This document shows positions 47,189-58,037 of a stretch of 64,000 nucleotides of DNA, in pieces. This stretch comes from Eutreptiella sp. 'Long Island Sound 2002'. Its lineage: Eukaryota > Euglenozoa > Euglenophyceae > Eutreptiales > Eutreptiaceae. A model generated the notes under the pieces. The model was not told the DNA's origin. It ran no database searches and worked only from the letters and a program-made list of their open reading frames with translations. Made by a program: the position numbers and the translations under genes. Each line of letters begins with the position of its first letter. Within the stretch, counting starts at the first letter, position 1. The stretch is taken from NCBI GenBank assembly GCA_964036045.1, contig OZ038387.1, forward strand, positions 17,135,420 to 17,199,419, read 5' to 3'.

Positions 47189-48745
47189 TAAGGCGCCCCC
47201 CAAGGGGGGGGGGGGGTGCCCGTTTTCCGGAATAGTCACTTCACAGCAGGTGCTGCATCAGTGGTGCTACTATGTGCCGACATGTTGAACAAGACAAATT
47301 CCAAGCAAATTGGGGTTATCAAATTCCCATTTCGGGGGAGGCTGGCACACTGCAATTTGGGCAGATGTTCAAGTCCTATTCTGTCAATCACAACCTTAGT
47401 TTCTTGCAACCAGTTATCAGTGAAAGATGATTTTCACACTCACGTGGAAGACTGCAGGCATGATTGAGGCCATTCCATTCATGCCCCACTGTGGGAATAT
47501 CCACATTACTCCGAGTCTGGCACCCAGCCTGAGAACCACAGCACCAAGAATTAGGAACACTGGGGTCGGGCCCAATTTTCTATTTACAATTTTCCTGCCT
47601 CTATGATCTCAACAACATCTATGATCTGATCTATGATCTCAACGACCACAACAACACTGAACAGCACCGCTGTGGCATCTCATGACTTTGTTGCTGTGCA
47701 ACTGGAAATTGTACCACTGAGTGCCTTTCGAAGACCTACCACACATCCCTAGATCTGATGAAGTGGCAGGAGAAGGTGTTTCACTTTTTGGCTTTTTGGT
47801 GGAAGGCTGGCAGAGCAGGCAACCAGATTAGTACTTGCTCTTTGTACACCCTCTACAGCCCACAAGCACAAGTTGGCACCATCCTTCGACAAGCATAACT
47901 GCAACCTAGCCTGCAGGGCATTAACTACCCCAAACAACACACTCTTGGCTGCACAGTGCATGAGAGTGGAAAAAATGGAGAGTGACTCCCCACACCCTTG
48001 TCTGATTCCATTCTTGCTTTTGCTTCATCACAGGGGGGTGCTATCAAACTATTCCAGTGGCCGAGCATGCATACATGATGGAAACTGCAGGACCACAATG
48101 AGGCATCAACACAATGAGGAATGAATTCCTCAGGAACTGGGTTCAAATGCAATACCTACACGCACATCACAATCCTGTATTGCACATACTATCATTGGAA
48201 AGCTGTTTGCACCAATGGGAACAAGCCAATCAATGAAGCCTGCCATGAACGGCGATGCTGGCGATGCAGCTCACTGAACACTGAAGCCCAAGCATTTCCT
48301 TTGCAACTTTTAAATTTGTGTGTGTGCTTGCTTGTGTGTTTGTGTATGCAAAAATGCCAAATGCCCCATCACAGTGGGTTGATTCAATCTCACCAGCAGT
48401 TCCTTTTGTCTTGATCCGTCATTGTTCTGCCTGTCGTCGCAGTCTAGTGCTTGTCTAATCAAGACTGAATATTGAGACCGAGATGATGGGGGATGGAACA
48501 TCAGGTATGCAGTAAAAGGGGCAGAATAAAAACACATGTTGAGGGACACCCAGAACGATTCAGGCCACAGCCCCCCCTATACCCCCTCAAAACCCTTCCC
48601 TCACTGGAGACACATGCCCCCCAACCACTCCCACAAGCAACCCCCAACTCCCCCTCCCGTTATAACCCTCACCACATGCGCGCGCACGAACAATTTAACG
48701 TGAGAAACAGACACTGATTGAAACTCAGGCTGAGTGTGCATGTAT
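47189..48745. other. No supported gene
   Basis: A poly(G) run lies at 47206-47217 and a short CTATGATCTCAAC repeat near 47602-47645. The remaining frames are short and unrecognised. Confidence 0.45.
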
Positions 48746-48753
48746 CATCCACC

Positions 48754-49518
48754 AGGGGGGGGGGGGCAGAATTCGCAAATGGAGGGTGCTGATTTCGCGT
48801 CGCAAAAATTCGCAAAAGGTCACAAAAATTCGCAAAAATTCGCAAAATTTCACAACATACTATTTTGCACAAAGATCCCCTTCAACCCCACAAGTAACAG
48901 ACAAAGGCAATGCGCGGGATGCATTTTTACTTCGATAAAGCCAGAAATGTGTGGCGTCCAGACTAAGCGGTTGCAAACCTACCCTCCACATCCCCGTTGA
49001 ACAAGAGCATAGTGGTGAGACGCCGGGTTTGATTTGGGAGGTTGTGGCGATACTTGTTGTCCGCATAACGTGCCAAGCTAACCGGAACTCAACCTCTGCA
49101 GACATTACTGGGATATTTACCAGAAATTGGGCAGCTTTTGCCAAAACACCAGTTTGCTTATCCCAAAATGAGACAAGGTCACCGTGGTTTGCAATGGCAA
49201 CTCCCTCTATGCGACAGTACTGCCGAGCACGGGCTTCAGGTTAAGTCTTTGCTCCGTAATTCAACTTTAGCTTTTTTTTGGCAGGTGCATCTGCTACATC
49301 ATCATCAAGGGCAGCAACAAGCTCACTCAATGCATCTTCCTCGGGAGGAATGTCACTCATCAGAAAAAAAAAGCCTAACATGCAGGAATAGGGTATTGCA
49401 GGGAGCACTATAGCGGGCTCAAAATTTCGCAAATTTCGCAAAAATTCGCAAATTTCCAAAATTGCCAAAATCGCAAAATTTTGCAAATTTCGCAACTTGT
49501 GAATTCTGCCCCCCCATG
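48754..49518 (-). mobile_element. hAT-family DNA transposon relic with 8-bp target duplication
   Basis: The element is bracketed by CATCCACC on both sides (48746-48753 and 49519-49526), the 8-bp duplication typical of hAT. The terminal inverted repeats are a poly(G) run plus CAGAATTCGCAA (left) against the reverse of TTGTGAATTCTG plus poly(C) (right). Just inside each end are arrays of TTCGCAAAAA motifs (48772-48852 and 49425-49496), the subterminal repeats expected of hAT. The interior holds the broken C-terminal part of a transposase. Confidence 0.8.
48968..49360 (-). pseudogene. hAT transposase C-terminal/dimerisation region, broken
   Basis: One - frame reads MSDIPPEEDALSELVAALDD and KKKLKLNYGAKT, meets a stop at 49241, then continues in the same frame with RQYCRIEGVAIANHGDLVSF, WDKQTGVLAKAAQFL and NIPVMSAEVEFRLAWHV. 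A one-base change near 49060 then shifts to DNKYRHNLPNQTRRLTTMLL and FNGDVEGRF. The final block is the hAT dimerisation domain (IPxxSAxxER, RxxLxxxxxxxLLFLxxN). The catalytic core is absent. One stop and one frameshift make it non-functional. Confidence 0.7.
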
Positions 49519-49526
49519 CATCCACC

Positions 49527-50929
49527 GAAACTTTAGACAAGGGTCGTGTCAGATGCCACAAACAGACCATGTGATGAATCATCTTCATGCCACAGTGCTC
49601 TGCAGGGCATGCCCGTTGACGCGACGCCTGAGGAGAAAGTGCGCACACGCGCACACACATACACTCTAACACACGGGCACACATCATATACCCAAACCCT
49701 TCTTCGCTTGCTCGAGAGACAACCCCCCCCCCTTACATTCACCCCAGACCCCCATGTTTTTTTTTGTTTGACCAACTCCAGATTTTCAAAGAGTGCTCAA
49801 GATTGTGCTTGGAAAATGGGCGACTCCAGCATATGATACAGTGGATCCCCGAAACGCGGGGCATATGGCAAAGACCTAGAGTTCACATGCGTATACTAGA
49901 GGGCTCTCTAATGCGGTAGGCAAAACCGCCACGCCATATGGTAAGCCTATAATGCGTAAGAGTTAAGGGGGGAGAAAGGACATGCTAGATCACGTGTGTG
50001 CCATTCCCCACATGTCTTAAAGGGTGACAAGCTTTCGTCGCTTTGCAGGGGCCATGTCTGGTGGCGGGCGTTGCCCCAGGATGCCGGGCGTTGTGCGGCA
50101 CTGGCATTTAGGCAGAGGCGACTCCACCCGGTGGGCGGCGCGCCCCCACTGCCGCCCAGGGGCGCGTGACCTCACCGTGGTGTGGGGGTGAAACCAAGGG
50201 GGGGTCCCCTGGGCTAACACGCAATCTGGGGGGTGACCCAGCCCAGCCGCGGCGGCTGGGTCACGGGATCGCGCGCCTCACCCCTCGCCGGCCACCGTGG
50301 GGAGCCACGATGGCACAGGGCGGGCTCCACCGGGGGGTGGCGGTATGCAAGGGTGCTCCGGGTCTTCCTGTGACCCAGCCCGCCCCAGGGCTCGCTTCTG
50401 TATTCTCTGCTCCCCATCCCATCACACCGCGTGTCTCTGCACAGGTGCATCATGGGGTGGAGACCGAGCGCGATGAATGGGGGCCTGTGGGCCTCTCCAC
50501 CGCCCGTCCGGGCCTGGGGATGGGGGAATTCACGGGGGACAGCGGCGCGGCCTGGGCAAGGTCTAGAACCTGCCGCTACGGTGCTCACTGCGCCGGGGCG
50601 CTGGCACCTACCCCAGCTTTGGCAGTCTGGGTCCCCCGAGCCCCAGGAGAATGTGGAGACCATGATGTAAGGGGAGGCCCCCCCGGATACTCTCGGCGGG
50701 GCGTTCCCCGCCCAGTTTGCCTTGAAATAAGGGGAGGCCCCCCGAGTTCTTGCTGCGGAGGGGCGCCAGCCCCTCCTCGAACCCGGAGGCATCCAGAGGC
50801 CCCCCCGGTTCGCGGTCTGCGGTCCGTGGGGGGCGCCAATTTCGGCGGCCCGTGGGGGCGTCACATGCGATGTTGAATTAAGGGGAGGCCCCCCGAGCTG
50901 GTGCTGCGGAGGGGCACCATCCCCTCCCA
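49527..50929. other. GC-rich block with GGGGAGGCCCCCC repeats; no supported gene
   Basis: From about 50030 the sequence becomes very GC-rich. AAGGGGAGGCCCCCCGAG-like stretches recur near 50672, 50728 and 50880, followed twice by TGCTGCGGAGGGGC. Both strands have long open frames simply because stops are rare. This may be the 3' UTR of a second, older retrotransposon copy. Confidence 0.4.
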
Positions 50930-50990
50930 GTTTTTTTTTTTGCATGGACCAGTTCTAGTGCCAGTTCCAGTTCCAGGGTACATAGGAGGC

Positions 50991-51410
50991 ACCACACCAC
51001 CCACCCCCACACAGCGGCGGATACACCCGAGTCCCTCCGGTCCTGCCTGGGCCGCGGGGGGATAGAGACGCCCCGTGGGGGTTTGGAGGAGACCCACACC
51101 ACCCACCCCCCACACAGCGGCGGATACACCCGAGTCCCTCCGGTCCTGCCTGGGCCGCGGGGGGAAAGGGACGCCCCGTGGGGGTTTTGAGGAGACACCA
51201 CACCACCCAACCCCCACACAGCGGCGGATACACCCGAGTCCCTCCGGTCCTACTTGGGCCGCGGGGGGATAGGGACGCCCCGTGGGGGTTTTGAGGAGGC
51301 ACCACACCACCCACCCCCCACACAGCGGCGGATACAGCCGAGTCCCTCCGGCCCTGCCTGGGCCGCGGGGGGATAGGGACGCCCCGTGGGGGTTTAGACG
51401 AGACACCACA
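50991..51410 (-). repeat. ~105-bp tandem repeat, about four units
   Basis: Units share ACACAGCGGCGGATACACCC, GAGTCCCTCCGGTCCTG and GGGACGCCCCGTGGGGGTTT. Copies start near 50991, 51098, 51206 and 51301. They lie between the retrotransposon stop codon and its A tail. The long frames here are repeat artefacts. Confidence 0.8.
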
Positions 51411-51782
51411 CCTTCCACCCCGAAATGGACACCGGGGCCGGAGGGAGGTAGAGGATGGCTCCGCGCACGGACACCTTCGGCAGAAGTGCCGTGCGCCGGG
51501 GGAGGGGGGGTGATCGGGCTACGGACCAAGCCCCCGAGACCTGCCACCCAAACGCCACCCAGTCGGTAGTACCTAGCGGGCTAAGGGCCCACACCCGTGA
51601 GACCGCGTCCCCCTTCCCTTGGGGGGGGGTGGACCGTGCCGGAAGTGGAGCCGGCGCTCCGCCTCACCCCCCATTCCGTGCCCCTGGGGGGATCCAACAA
51701 CGTGTAGGGCAGGACTGCATGCGCGTTGTGCGGGCCAGGGGACAAGGGGAGGAGACGAAGAGGAGAGCCGCCGCCATGATGC

Positions 51783-53165
51783 TTAGCCGGACGGGTTGGG
51801 ACAGAACCCCCCTCTCGGTCGCCGGCCAGACCGAGGAGGGCTGGCGGGCACCATGGGGATGTGCCGCGGGTGCGCCCTACCGGGGGACCGCATCTCCTCC
51901 TCCTCCTCCTCAGATGCCCACAACTGGCTCATCACCGAAAAGAGCTCAACCCTTCGGCTATGCCGCTGGTAGTGCCGGTCTGCATAGGTGGTCCACACTC
52001 TAGCGCGTCGCAGAAGGGAGTGCCAGTGCCGTGATTGCCACACCAGCTCATCTAGGACGTTGCGGTATGAATCCAGCAGTGAGGCCCCGAGAACGGCACG
52101 CTAATGCAGGAACCAAGGCTGGGCTAGATACTGCATTGCCGAGGCTACCTGCTGTGCCCCTGGGTCCACGGCAGTGGAACAGAGGCATTGGTCGAGATAT
52201 TTCACCGCCCATGACCTGGTGTGGTACAACTGCGGCCGGTCCCATGTGCTCACCGCTCTGCGTTGGGATGTCTCTTGAGAGGCGCGGCCATCCCGCCGCG
52301 ATGTTCTCTCCCGGGGCCCTGTATACCCTACTTGATTGCGGAGGACAGAGTCCGTGGGGTTAGGTCGTACGGCTCGTGGGCGCGGTTTCGTGTACCATGC
52401 CGGCACTGCTGTGGACGGCGTGGGCGGCACTTGTGGGTCGCGAGGGGGCATGGTGAGTTGGCCGCGCAGTTGGCATACACCATGTAGGGCGTGGTACTGG
52501 TGCCGAGCCACATGTTCCCCGAGGTCTACCCGCAGTGCTCAGGGGATGTGGTCACATAGGGACTGTGGTATGCGAAGGCAGGAAACATGGTGCAGGTCCA
52601 CCACCGATGCCCTCTTCCAGCATTCAATTACTGTATCTTGCCACGGTCCCCAAGTGCTAAGCCACATGTTGCGAAATGCGACTTTCCAACGCATGCAATG
52701 TATGAGGCATTTGTGAACGGTGGTACCGTGATGGAGGGGACAAAGGGGGCATTTGGGGGTGGTATGGTCCCACGGCGCGCCCGTCCCATCCCATCATATC
52801 TGGCCCCAGAGCCATTTAACCCAGCGCATGCGTCAGTCCCCGTGCATCGGCAGCCAAGATACCCAGTGCGCACCGTCAAAAATGACAACACGCCTCCGCT
52901 GGAGGATCCATTTCCGCGCCAGAGTGGGGGTGGGCCCGCCGCATATCGCAATATCTTTGGGGTGCCGGGAATTGTAATCCGGCACGGGGAGGCTCGTGGC
53001 CATCTTGGCGAGCAGGTCTACTTCCCCATTGCGCCGAATTGGTTCGCGTTCCTGCGCGCTACGGGCCTCCGTCTCAGGGCGGTGGCTAGCGATCCACTCC
53101 GCGGCGATACATTTGTGTTGCACCTGGTCGCACACTTTGTGGCGGATGTTGGCATCGGAACCCTA
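51783..53165 (-). pseudogene. LINE ORF2 C-terminus: RNase H end, zinc knuckle and tail
   Basis: A single - frame runs about 460 codons and is broken only by five stops (codons starting 53165, 52835, 52796, 52541 and 52103). It opens with NIRHKVCDQVQHKCIAAEWI and HRPETEA, then RRNGEVDLLAKMATSLP, matching the last part of an RNase H domain (xxWxxxHR, NxxxDxLAK). KCPLCPLHHGTTVHKCLIHC follows, the CxxC...H....C knuckle seen near the end of many non-LTR reverse transcriptases, then FRNMWLSTWGPW. The remaining 250 codons are basic and Pro/Arg-rich, ending after an acidic EEEEEE tract. Reverse transcriptase is absent. A 288-codon + frame opposite (52587-53453) is an antisense shadow. Confidence 0.7.
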
Positions 53166-53469
53166 GCACGTGCGCCGTGCACATTGGTGGTGTTAATAGG
53201 GCATTTTAAGGGGGTTGCGAGCATGGAAATACCAGGTGATCCCGTTCATCATTATTTATCACCACACAAATGGTCAAAACAATCCATGGCTGTCAAACGC
53301 AATATAGGAATGTGGAACTTGAAAACATATGCAAAAATTGGCCTTTCCAAGGCAGGTTTGGCGGTATTTTGGCCCCAAAAAAGGGTTGTTGAGCCCATTG
53401 ATCGCGTGCAAACCCCACTAGAAAGTGATCAAAGGTGTTTGTTCATCATCTAGGTTGGTTCCAATGCAA

Positions 53470-53735
53470 ATGGCCCCCTTGAAGCACATGCTGGGCAACC
53501 AAGTTGCCCCAAAAGGGGCATTTTTTCGCCATCTTTGACACATGTTGAAACTTAGGTCCGCCACATGCGACACCCGCTCCTAGCCACCAGCAGTGAGTTC
53601 CTTGCTCAAATTTTGTGTGATGATACTTCACACCCATAGCTATTGTCCACCAAAATTCGGGCCAAATCCAAAGCACCACAACAGAGTTCTCAGTTTTGCC
53701 CATGTCACGCATGCTTGCTTGCTTGCCATTGTTGC
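53470..53735 (-). repeat. Diverged third copy of the 1.1-kb repeat family (partial)
   Basis: Reversed, it matches the 5' quarter of the units at 58038 and 59199: the segment with CTATGGGTGTGAAGTA, CACACAAAATTTGAGCAAG and GGCGGACCTAAGTTTCA. Translated, the shared frame gives VVVLxIxxxFWxxIxMGVKY followed by HTKFEQxT in all copies. Confidence 0.6.
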
Positions 53736-54875
53736 TTGTCTTGAAAGAGGGGGGTGCCTGCATTAGGACTGCATGCGCGTGTGTGTGGTGCCGGAGGGGA
53801 GGGATATTATAAAGAAAACCCCATGTAGGTCGTTAGGACGGTGCGCTTTGCATGGCGGGTTCCTACTCGTAGAGCTCGTAAACAGTGTCCTTGGGACAAT
53901 GTCTCCTTGCATCAGCCACGAGCCCCCCGGCACCACCCCCCTCGCCTAGACTAGAGCCTCTCAGAAAACGGTGCTCATGAGCATTCCATTCCTGTGGCCA
54001 TGCTGCTCCGGCCGGCACCCTTCTCAGCATTGCGGCTTCTCCAGTAGCACAAGGGGGGACATGCTCCCGTCCCTTCTTGGTGCTCTTATTGCCCCTAGGC
54101 GGTCAAGGGGGGTAGTTGCTGCTTTGCGCTATTTTACCACCGGGGTGTACACGTCCCCCCGCGTTCGCTAGCTTCTCAACCTATCTTCGGCCCATCCATC
54201 TTGCGGGGCGCATGGCTCTTAGGGATGGTCTGTATGTCCCGAGGCACAGCAATGACATACATAGCTACCCATTGCCACGCACACGGCACATTGCGAACAC
54301 CCATATTGCTGCCCTTGGTGCTAGTTGTACTGCAAAACTTGGCGCGTCTATTTTGGACACCACAAATTGGGTGCCCTACGGGGAGCCTTCAACAACCAGA
54401 AGAAGTGCATAGAAATCGATGGCAAAGAGCCGTGCCACTCATTTGGCACCCCCTTTTCCCAAGCACCGTTGTTTTGGGGGTTTTGGCTCTTCCACCTTCG
54501 ACAGCCGCTTCGCTGGCTGTTGCTCTCCTGCTGGGAACTTCACGCCCGCTACTTCTACGCCGAGTGCGCTTCATTCTACAATCTAAGGCGGAGAAGATGG
54601 TGCCACACTGCCTGTGGCTTGGTGAAGCTTAGATGCTTGTCCACCCCCATGAGTGATCTTGCACGCATCAAGACCACTGAATGGCACCGGTTGGTCATCA
54701 TGGCACAGAGAATGGATTCTTGCCCTACCGCTCTGCCCATGGGGGGCGCCCACGTGCAGGCCTTGACCCCAACATCCCTTAAACGTTTTGGCCCCTTGAA
54801 AAGGGGGGGGGGGGGGCACAGGACCTAAAAAACACCCCTTTCTCTGAACCACCTTCCACTGTGGTGTCTAGGCAA
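53736..54875. other. No supported gene
   Basis: Several + frames up to 167 codons, none with a recognised domain; a poly(G) run lies at 54808-54818. Confidence 0.4.
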
Positions 54876-55082
54876 CCCTAGAGACATATGTTAAACCCAA
54901 TATGTTTAACATTTGGGTCACAAATTAATGTGTTAACCCAAAAGTGACCCTTTTTTTGGGGGGGGGTGAGGGGTTTAGACGGGAGGAACTCTACCCCCAT
55001 GGGGTGCCTTACGGGATCGGGTGCCATTTTCACCCGGGGGTTTGGGAGGGGGGTCTCACCTGCTTTCACGGAAAAAAAATAT

Positions 55083-55275
55083 TAAAACGGTCCTCGGGTT
55101 TAATTTTTGAGTTTAATTTTTAGCTTAATATTTGAAATATTAAAAATTAATGAGTCGTCAGCATTAATATCAACCCGCGAAAAATTAATACACTACCACA
55201 AATATTAACCTCCCCTACAAATGCACAACAACAAGCCAAACATACTAGGGGGCATGCATAATTCTTGTGCCTTAC
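55083..55275. repeat. AT-rich block ending in GGGGGCATGCAT, copy 1
   Basis: TTAATTTTTG and ATATTAA-type motifs lead into CTAGGGGGCATGCAT and CTTGTGCC. The block at 56960-57142 repeats the same order. Confidence 0.55.
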
Positions 55276-55302
55276 TAAAGTGGATGTCCCCCCTTTTTTT
55301 GC

Positions 55303-55322
55303 ACACACACACACACACACAC
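55303..55322. repeat. (CA)n microsatellite
   Basis: Ten CA units, followed about 190 bp later by a longer GT run at 55514-55542. Confidence 0.85.
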
Positions 55323-55512
55323 AATGATACTGGCACCCCCACACACCCGTCCCCTCCCACACACATCCCTCCCTGATCCTTCTTCTTTCCTCCCCTTGCC
55401 ATTGGGGTTTGGGAGGGTATGCCCCTTTCAGACTGCAAGTTTTTTGGAGATGTTCGTCAAAACATTTTTGCGGGCAAGACCAATCAAAAAAGCTTGGAGG
55501 TATGTGTGTCTT

Positions 55513-55546
<34 letters not shown>

Positions 55547-55663
55547 TGCGTGTGTGGGTGTGTACATGTGCATTGTGGCTGGGTTGTAGGGTGCAGATTG
55601 CCCCAAAGCAGATAAAGCGGCTAGTTCAGGCTTTGTTTGCAATGCCAACCCCCCCCCCCCCCC

Positions 55664-56078
55664 TGGTAGTGTGCTGTGTGGGAATGTGGCGTCCGGGGCT
55701 GTGGTGTGTGGGTTTGTGGTGTGTGGGGATGTGGTTTCTAGGTTTGTGGTGTGTGGGGCTGTGATGTGTGGGGCTGTCGTGTTTGGGGTCGTGTGTGGGG
55801 CTGTGGTGTGTGGGGGTGTGGTTGCCAGGGGTTTGGTGTGTGCGATTGTGGTTTGCGGGGCTGTGGCGTGTGGGGCTATGCTATGTGGGGCTGTGGTGTA
55901 TGGGCATATGGTCTCCCGGGCCCTGGTGTTTGGGACGGTGCTATGCGGGGCAGCGGTGTACTGGGCCATGCTCTGTGGATTTGGTGTTTGGTGTTGTGGT
56001 GTGTGGGATTGTTGCATGTGTGGGTGGGGATGCTGTGGGGGTGCATTGCAGCATTGTGATGGGTTGTATGGGTGCAAA
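55664..56078 (+). repeat. GTGTGTGGGGCTGTG minisatellite, block 1
   Basis: About 27 imperfect ~15-bp units of the type GGTGTGTGGGGCTGT. All three + frames are open and give Gly/Val/Cys/Trp-rich artefacts. Confidence 0.85.
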
Positions 56079-56104
56079 AAAAACAATGCAGGAGGGACTG
56101 AGGG

Positions 56105-56235
56105 CCATAATTAATTTTTGCGACAACTTTTTAATTTCTTGAAGGTTAATATTAATTGTGAATTTTAATATTTCGAACGCCGGTCTAAAAATTAAATATT
56201 AACCTGCCAATATTAATGGTGGCGGTCAAAAAATT
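56105..56235. repeat. AT-rich TTAATATTAA block between minisatellites
   Basis: ATTAATTTTTGCGACAAC and AATATTAATTGTG stretches resemble those at 57523-57625. Confidence 0.5.
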
Positions 56236-56249
56236 AGCCGGAAACAATG

Positions 56250-56893
56250 GGGGCAATGTGGGGCTTTGGTGTGTGCGCCTGTGGTGTGTGGGCCTTTGGA
56301 CTACCAGACTGGGGTGTGTGGGGTTGTGGGTGTGGTGATGTAGTGTACAGGGTTAGGGTGTGTGGAGCTGTGGCGTATGCGGTTGTGGTGTGTGTGGCTG
56401 TGGTGTGTGGGGCTATGGTGTGTGGGGCTGTGGGGCGTGGAGCAGTGGGGGGTGGGCCTGTGGTGTCTTGGGCAGCGGGTTGTGGGGCTGTGGCGTGTTG
56501 GGCTGTGGCGTTAGGGGCTGTGGTGCCTCTGCCTGTGGGGTGTGGGGCTGTGGGCTGTGGAGCCGCGTGGTGTGGGGTTGTGGGATGTGGGGTGGTGGTG
56601 TGTGGGGCTGTTGTGTATGGGGCTCTGGGGGGGTGAGACTGTGGGGTGTGGGTTTGTAGGGTGTGGGTGTCAAGTGTGAAGGCTTGTGGTATGTTTGTTG
56701 GGCTGTGGGATGTGTAGCTGTGGCGTGCCAAGCGGTGGTGTTTGGGGTTGTGGTGCTTGGGGACATGGGGCTTGAGGCTGGATGGTGTGGGGCTGTGGCA
56801 TGTGGGGCTGTGGAATGTTGGGTGGTGGCGTGTAGGGCTGTGGTGTGTGGGGCAGTGGGGAGGGCCTGTGGTGTGTGGTGTGCATTGGTGTGG
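56250..56893 (+). repeat. GTGTGTGGGGCTGTG minisatellite, block 2
   Basis: About 43 units of the same ~15-bp repeat as block 1. A short inverted stretch of the same unit lies at 57303-57393 (CCACACACCACAGCCCC). Confidence 0.85.
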
Positions 56894-56959
56894 CCGCCCC
56901 TCCACCTGTTGCATGTGTGAAAAAACCACAAAAAACCGAAAGTTAAGTTTTCGCCCCCT

Positions 56960-57142
56960 CGTATTAATTTTTGCAGGACAATATTATCGGGCCAAATATT
57001 AATTAATATATTAAATATTAATCGTCGCTGGCGTTAATATTAACCTACAGAAATTAACTCACCGCTTCAAATATTAACTTGAACAAAAACATCAACAACA
57101 CAAAGCGAAACACCCTAGGGGGCATGCATCACCGTTGTGCCA
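56960..57142. repeat. AT-rich block ending in GGGGGCATGCAT, copy 2
   Basis: TATTAATTTTTGCAGGACAA and TTAATATTAACC are followed by CCTAGGGGGCATGCATC and GTTGTGCC, paralleling 55083-55275. Confidence 0.55.
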
Positions 57143-57522
57143 CACCATTTGGGGACGCAGGGGGGGGGGGGGGGGCTTTTGGGGGGCCCTTAGGGGGGGG
57201 GGGGGGGTTACATACCACGGGAACCCCACACAGCACTATAACACACCCAACTTGGTTGGTTGGGGGGGTTGCTCTGGGGAGTTACAAGACGTTTTGACCC
57301 AGATCCCAAGAAACTACACTCCCACACACCACAGCCCCACACACCACAACCCCAAACACCGCGGCCCCACACATCACACCCCACACACAGCACAATCCCA
57401 AGGCAGCGCAAACAAAGCATGAACTAGCCCCTTTATCGGCTTTGGGCCATACAAGAAAAGGTGCATAGATGCTAGAACCCCTTGCGGTCATCAATGTGCT
57501 GCAAAACCTACAAAAAAAGGGG

Positions 57523-58020
57523 GAATTAATTTTTGCATTAATTTTTTAAGGTTAACATTAGATTAATTTTTCATTTCTCATTAATATTTGCCAAATATTT
57601 CATCTTAACCTCAAGAAACTAACGCAAAAACTAAAATCAAAGAAAAACGGCCGTATACCAGGGAGTTTTGGGACCATACCATCGCTAGCACGACCATGTC
57701 CTTGTCCCCGCATACGGCCATGCCAATCACCCATAGGTAGGCGGGTGGTTGGCCCCGTGTGGGGTGGTTGAGGAGCCCGATGGAAAGTTGGGTCCAACTT
57801 CCACCGGCGCACGGGTAGGCATTCCCACAGAAGCACGGGGGGGCGACTACAACCGGTCCTGATGCGACCCACCCCCCAACTATCTTTCAAACCTCGGGGG
57901 GGGAGGGGGGGCTGTTGGGGGGGGGTCCAGGTGGGGGTCGGGGGGGGGGGTGTTCCTCCCGGGGGTCGGGGGGGGTCTGGCCGGGGGTAATGGGGGCGTC
58001 CCGCCAGGGATGAGGGGGGG
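57523..58020. other. AT-rich block then G-rich spacer
   Basis: A TTAATTTTTGCATTAATTTT block (57523-57625) is followed by unassigned sequence with the stretch AACTATCTTTCAAACCTCGG (57880), which recurs as ACTATCTTTCAAAACCCG near 60551, then long poly(G) runs. No gene is supported. Confidence 0.4.
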
Positions 58021-58037
58021 GGGTTAGGGTTAGGGTC

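Larger units (their letters stand above)
50931..53168 (-). mobile_element. Non-LTR retrotransposon (LINE), 5'-truncated 3' end
   Basis: On the - strand the order is: RNase H/zinc-knuckle coding region (53165-51783), a GC-rich 3' UTR with four ~105-bp tandem repeats (51410-50991), and an A run (11 T on the + strand, 50931-50941) as poly(A) tail. Coding similarity ceases about 53168, where base composition drops from GC-rich to average, the usual result of incomplete reverse transcription. No target duplication was identified. Confidence 0.65.

Noticed and set aside
50214-51547. Long - strand frames of 228-243 codons rich in Gly, Pro and Arg
   Set aside because: They are translations of GC-rich and ~105-bp tandem repeats; the same peptides repeat unit by unit in several frames.
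52587-53453. 288-codon + strand ORF, the longest single-exon frames being in this area
   Set aside because: It is antisense to the retrotransposon RNase H/zinc-knuckle frame and to GC-rich sequence poor in stops; it has no recognisable domain.
55671-56929. Cys/Gly/Val- or His/Thr/Pro-rich ORFs of up to 231 codons on both strands
   Set aside because: All arise from the 15-bp GTGG minisatellite, which lacks stops in every frame.
58022-58035. A true chromosome end
   Set aside because: The TTAGGG-like tracts are short, degenerate and internal, with several kilobases of other sequence on both sides.
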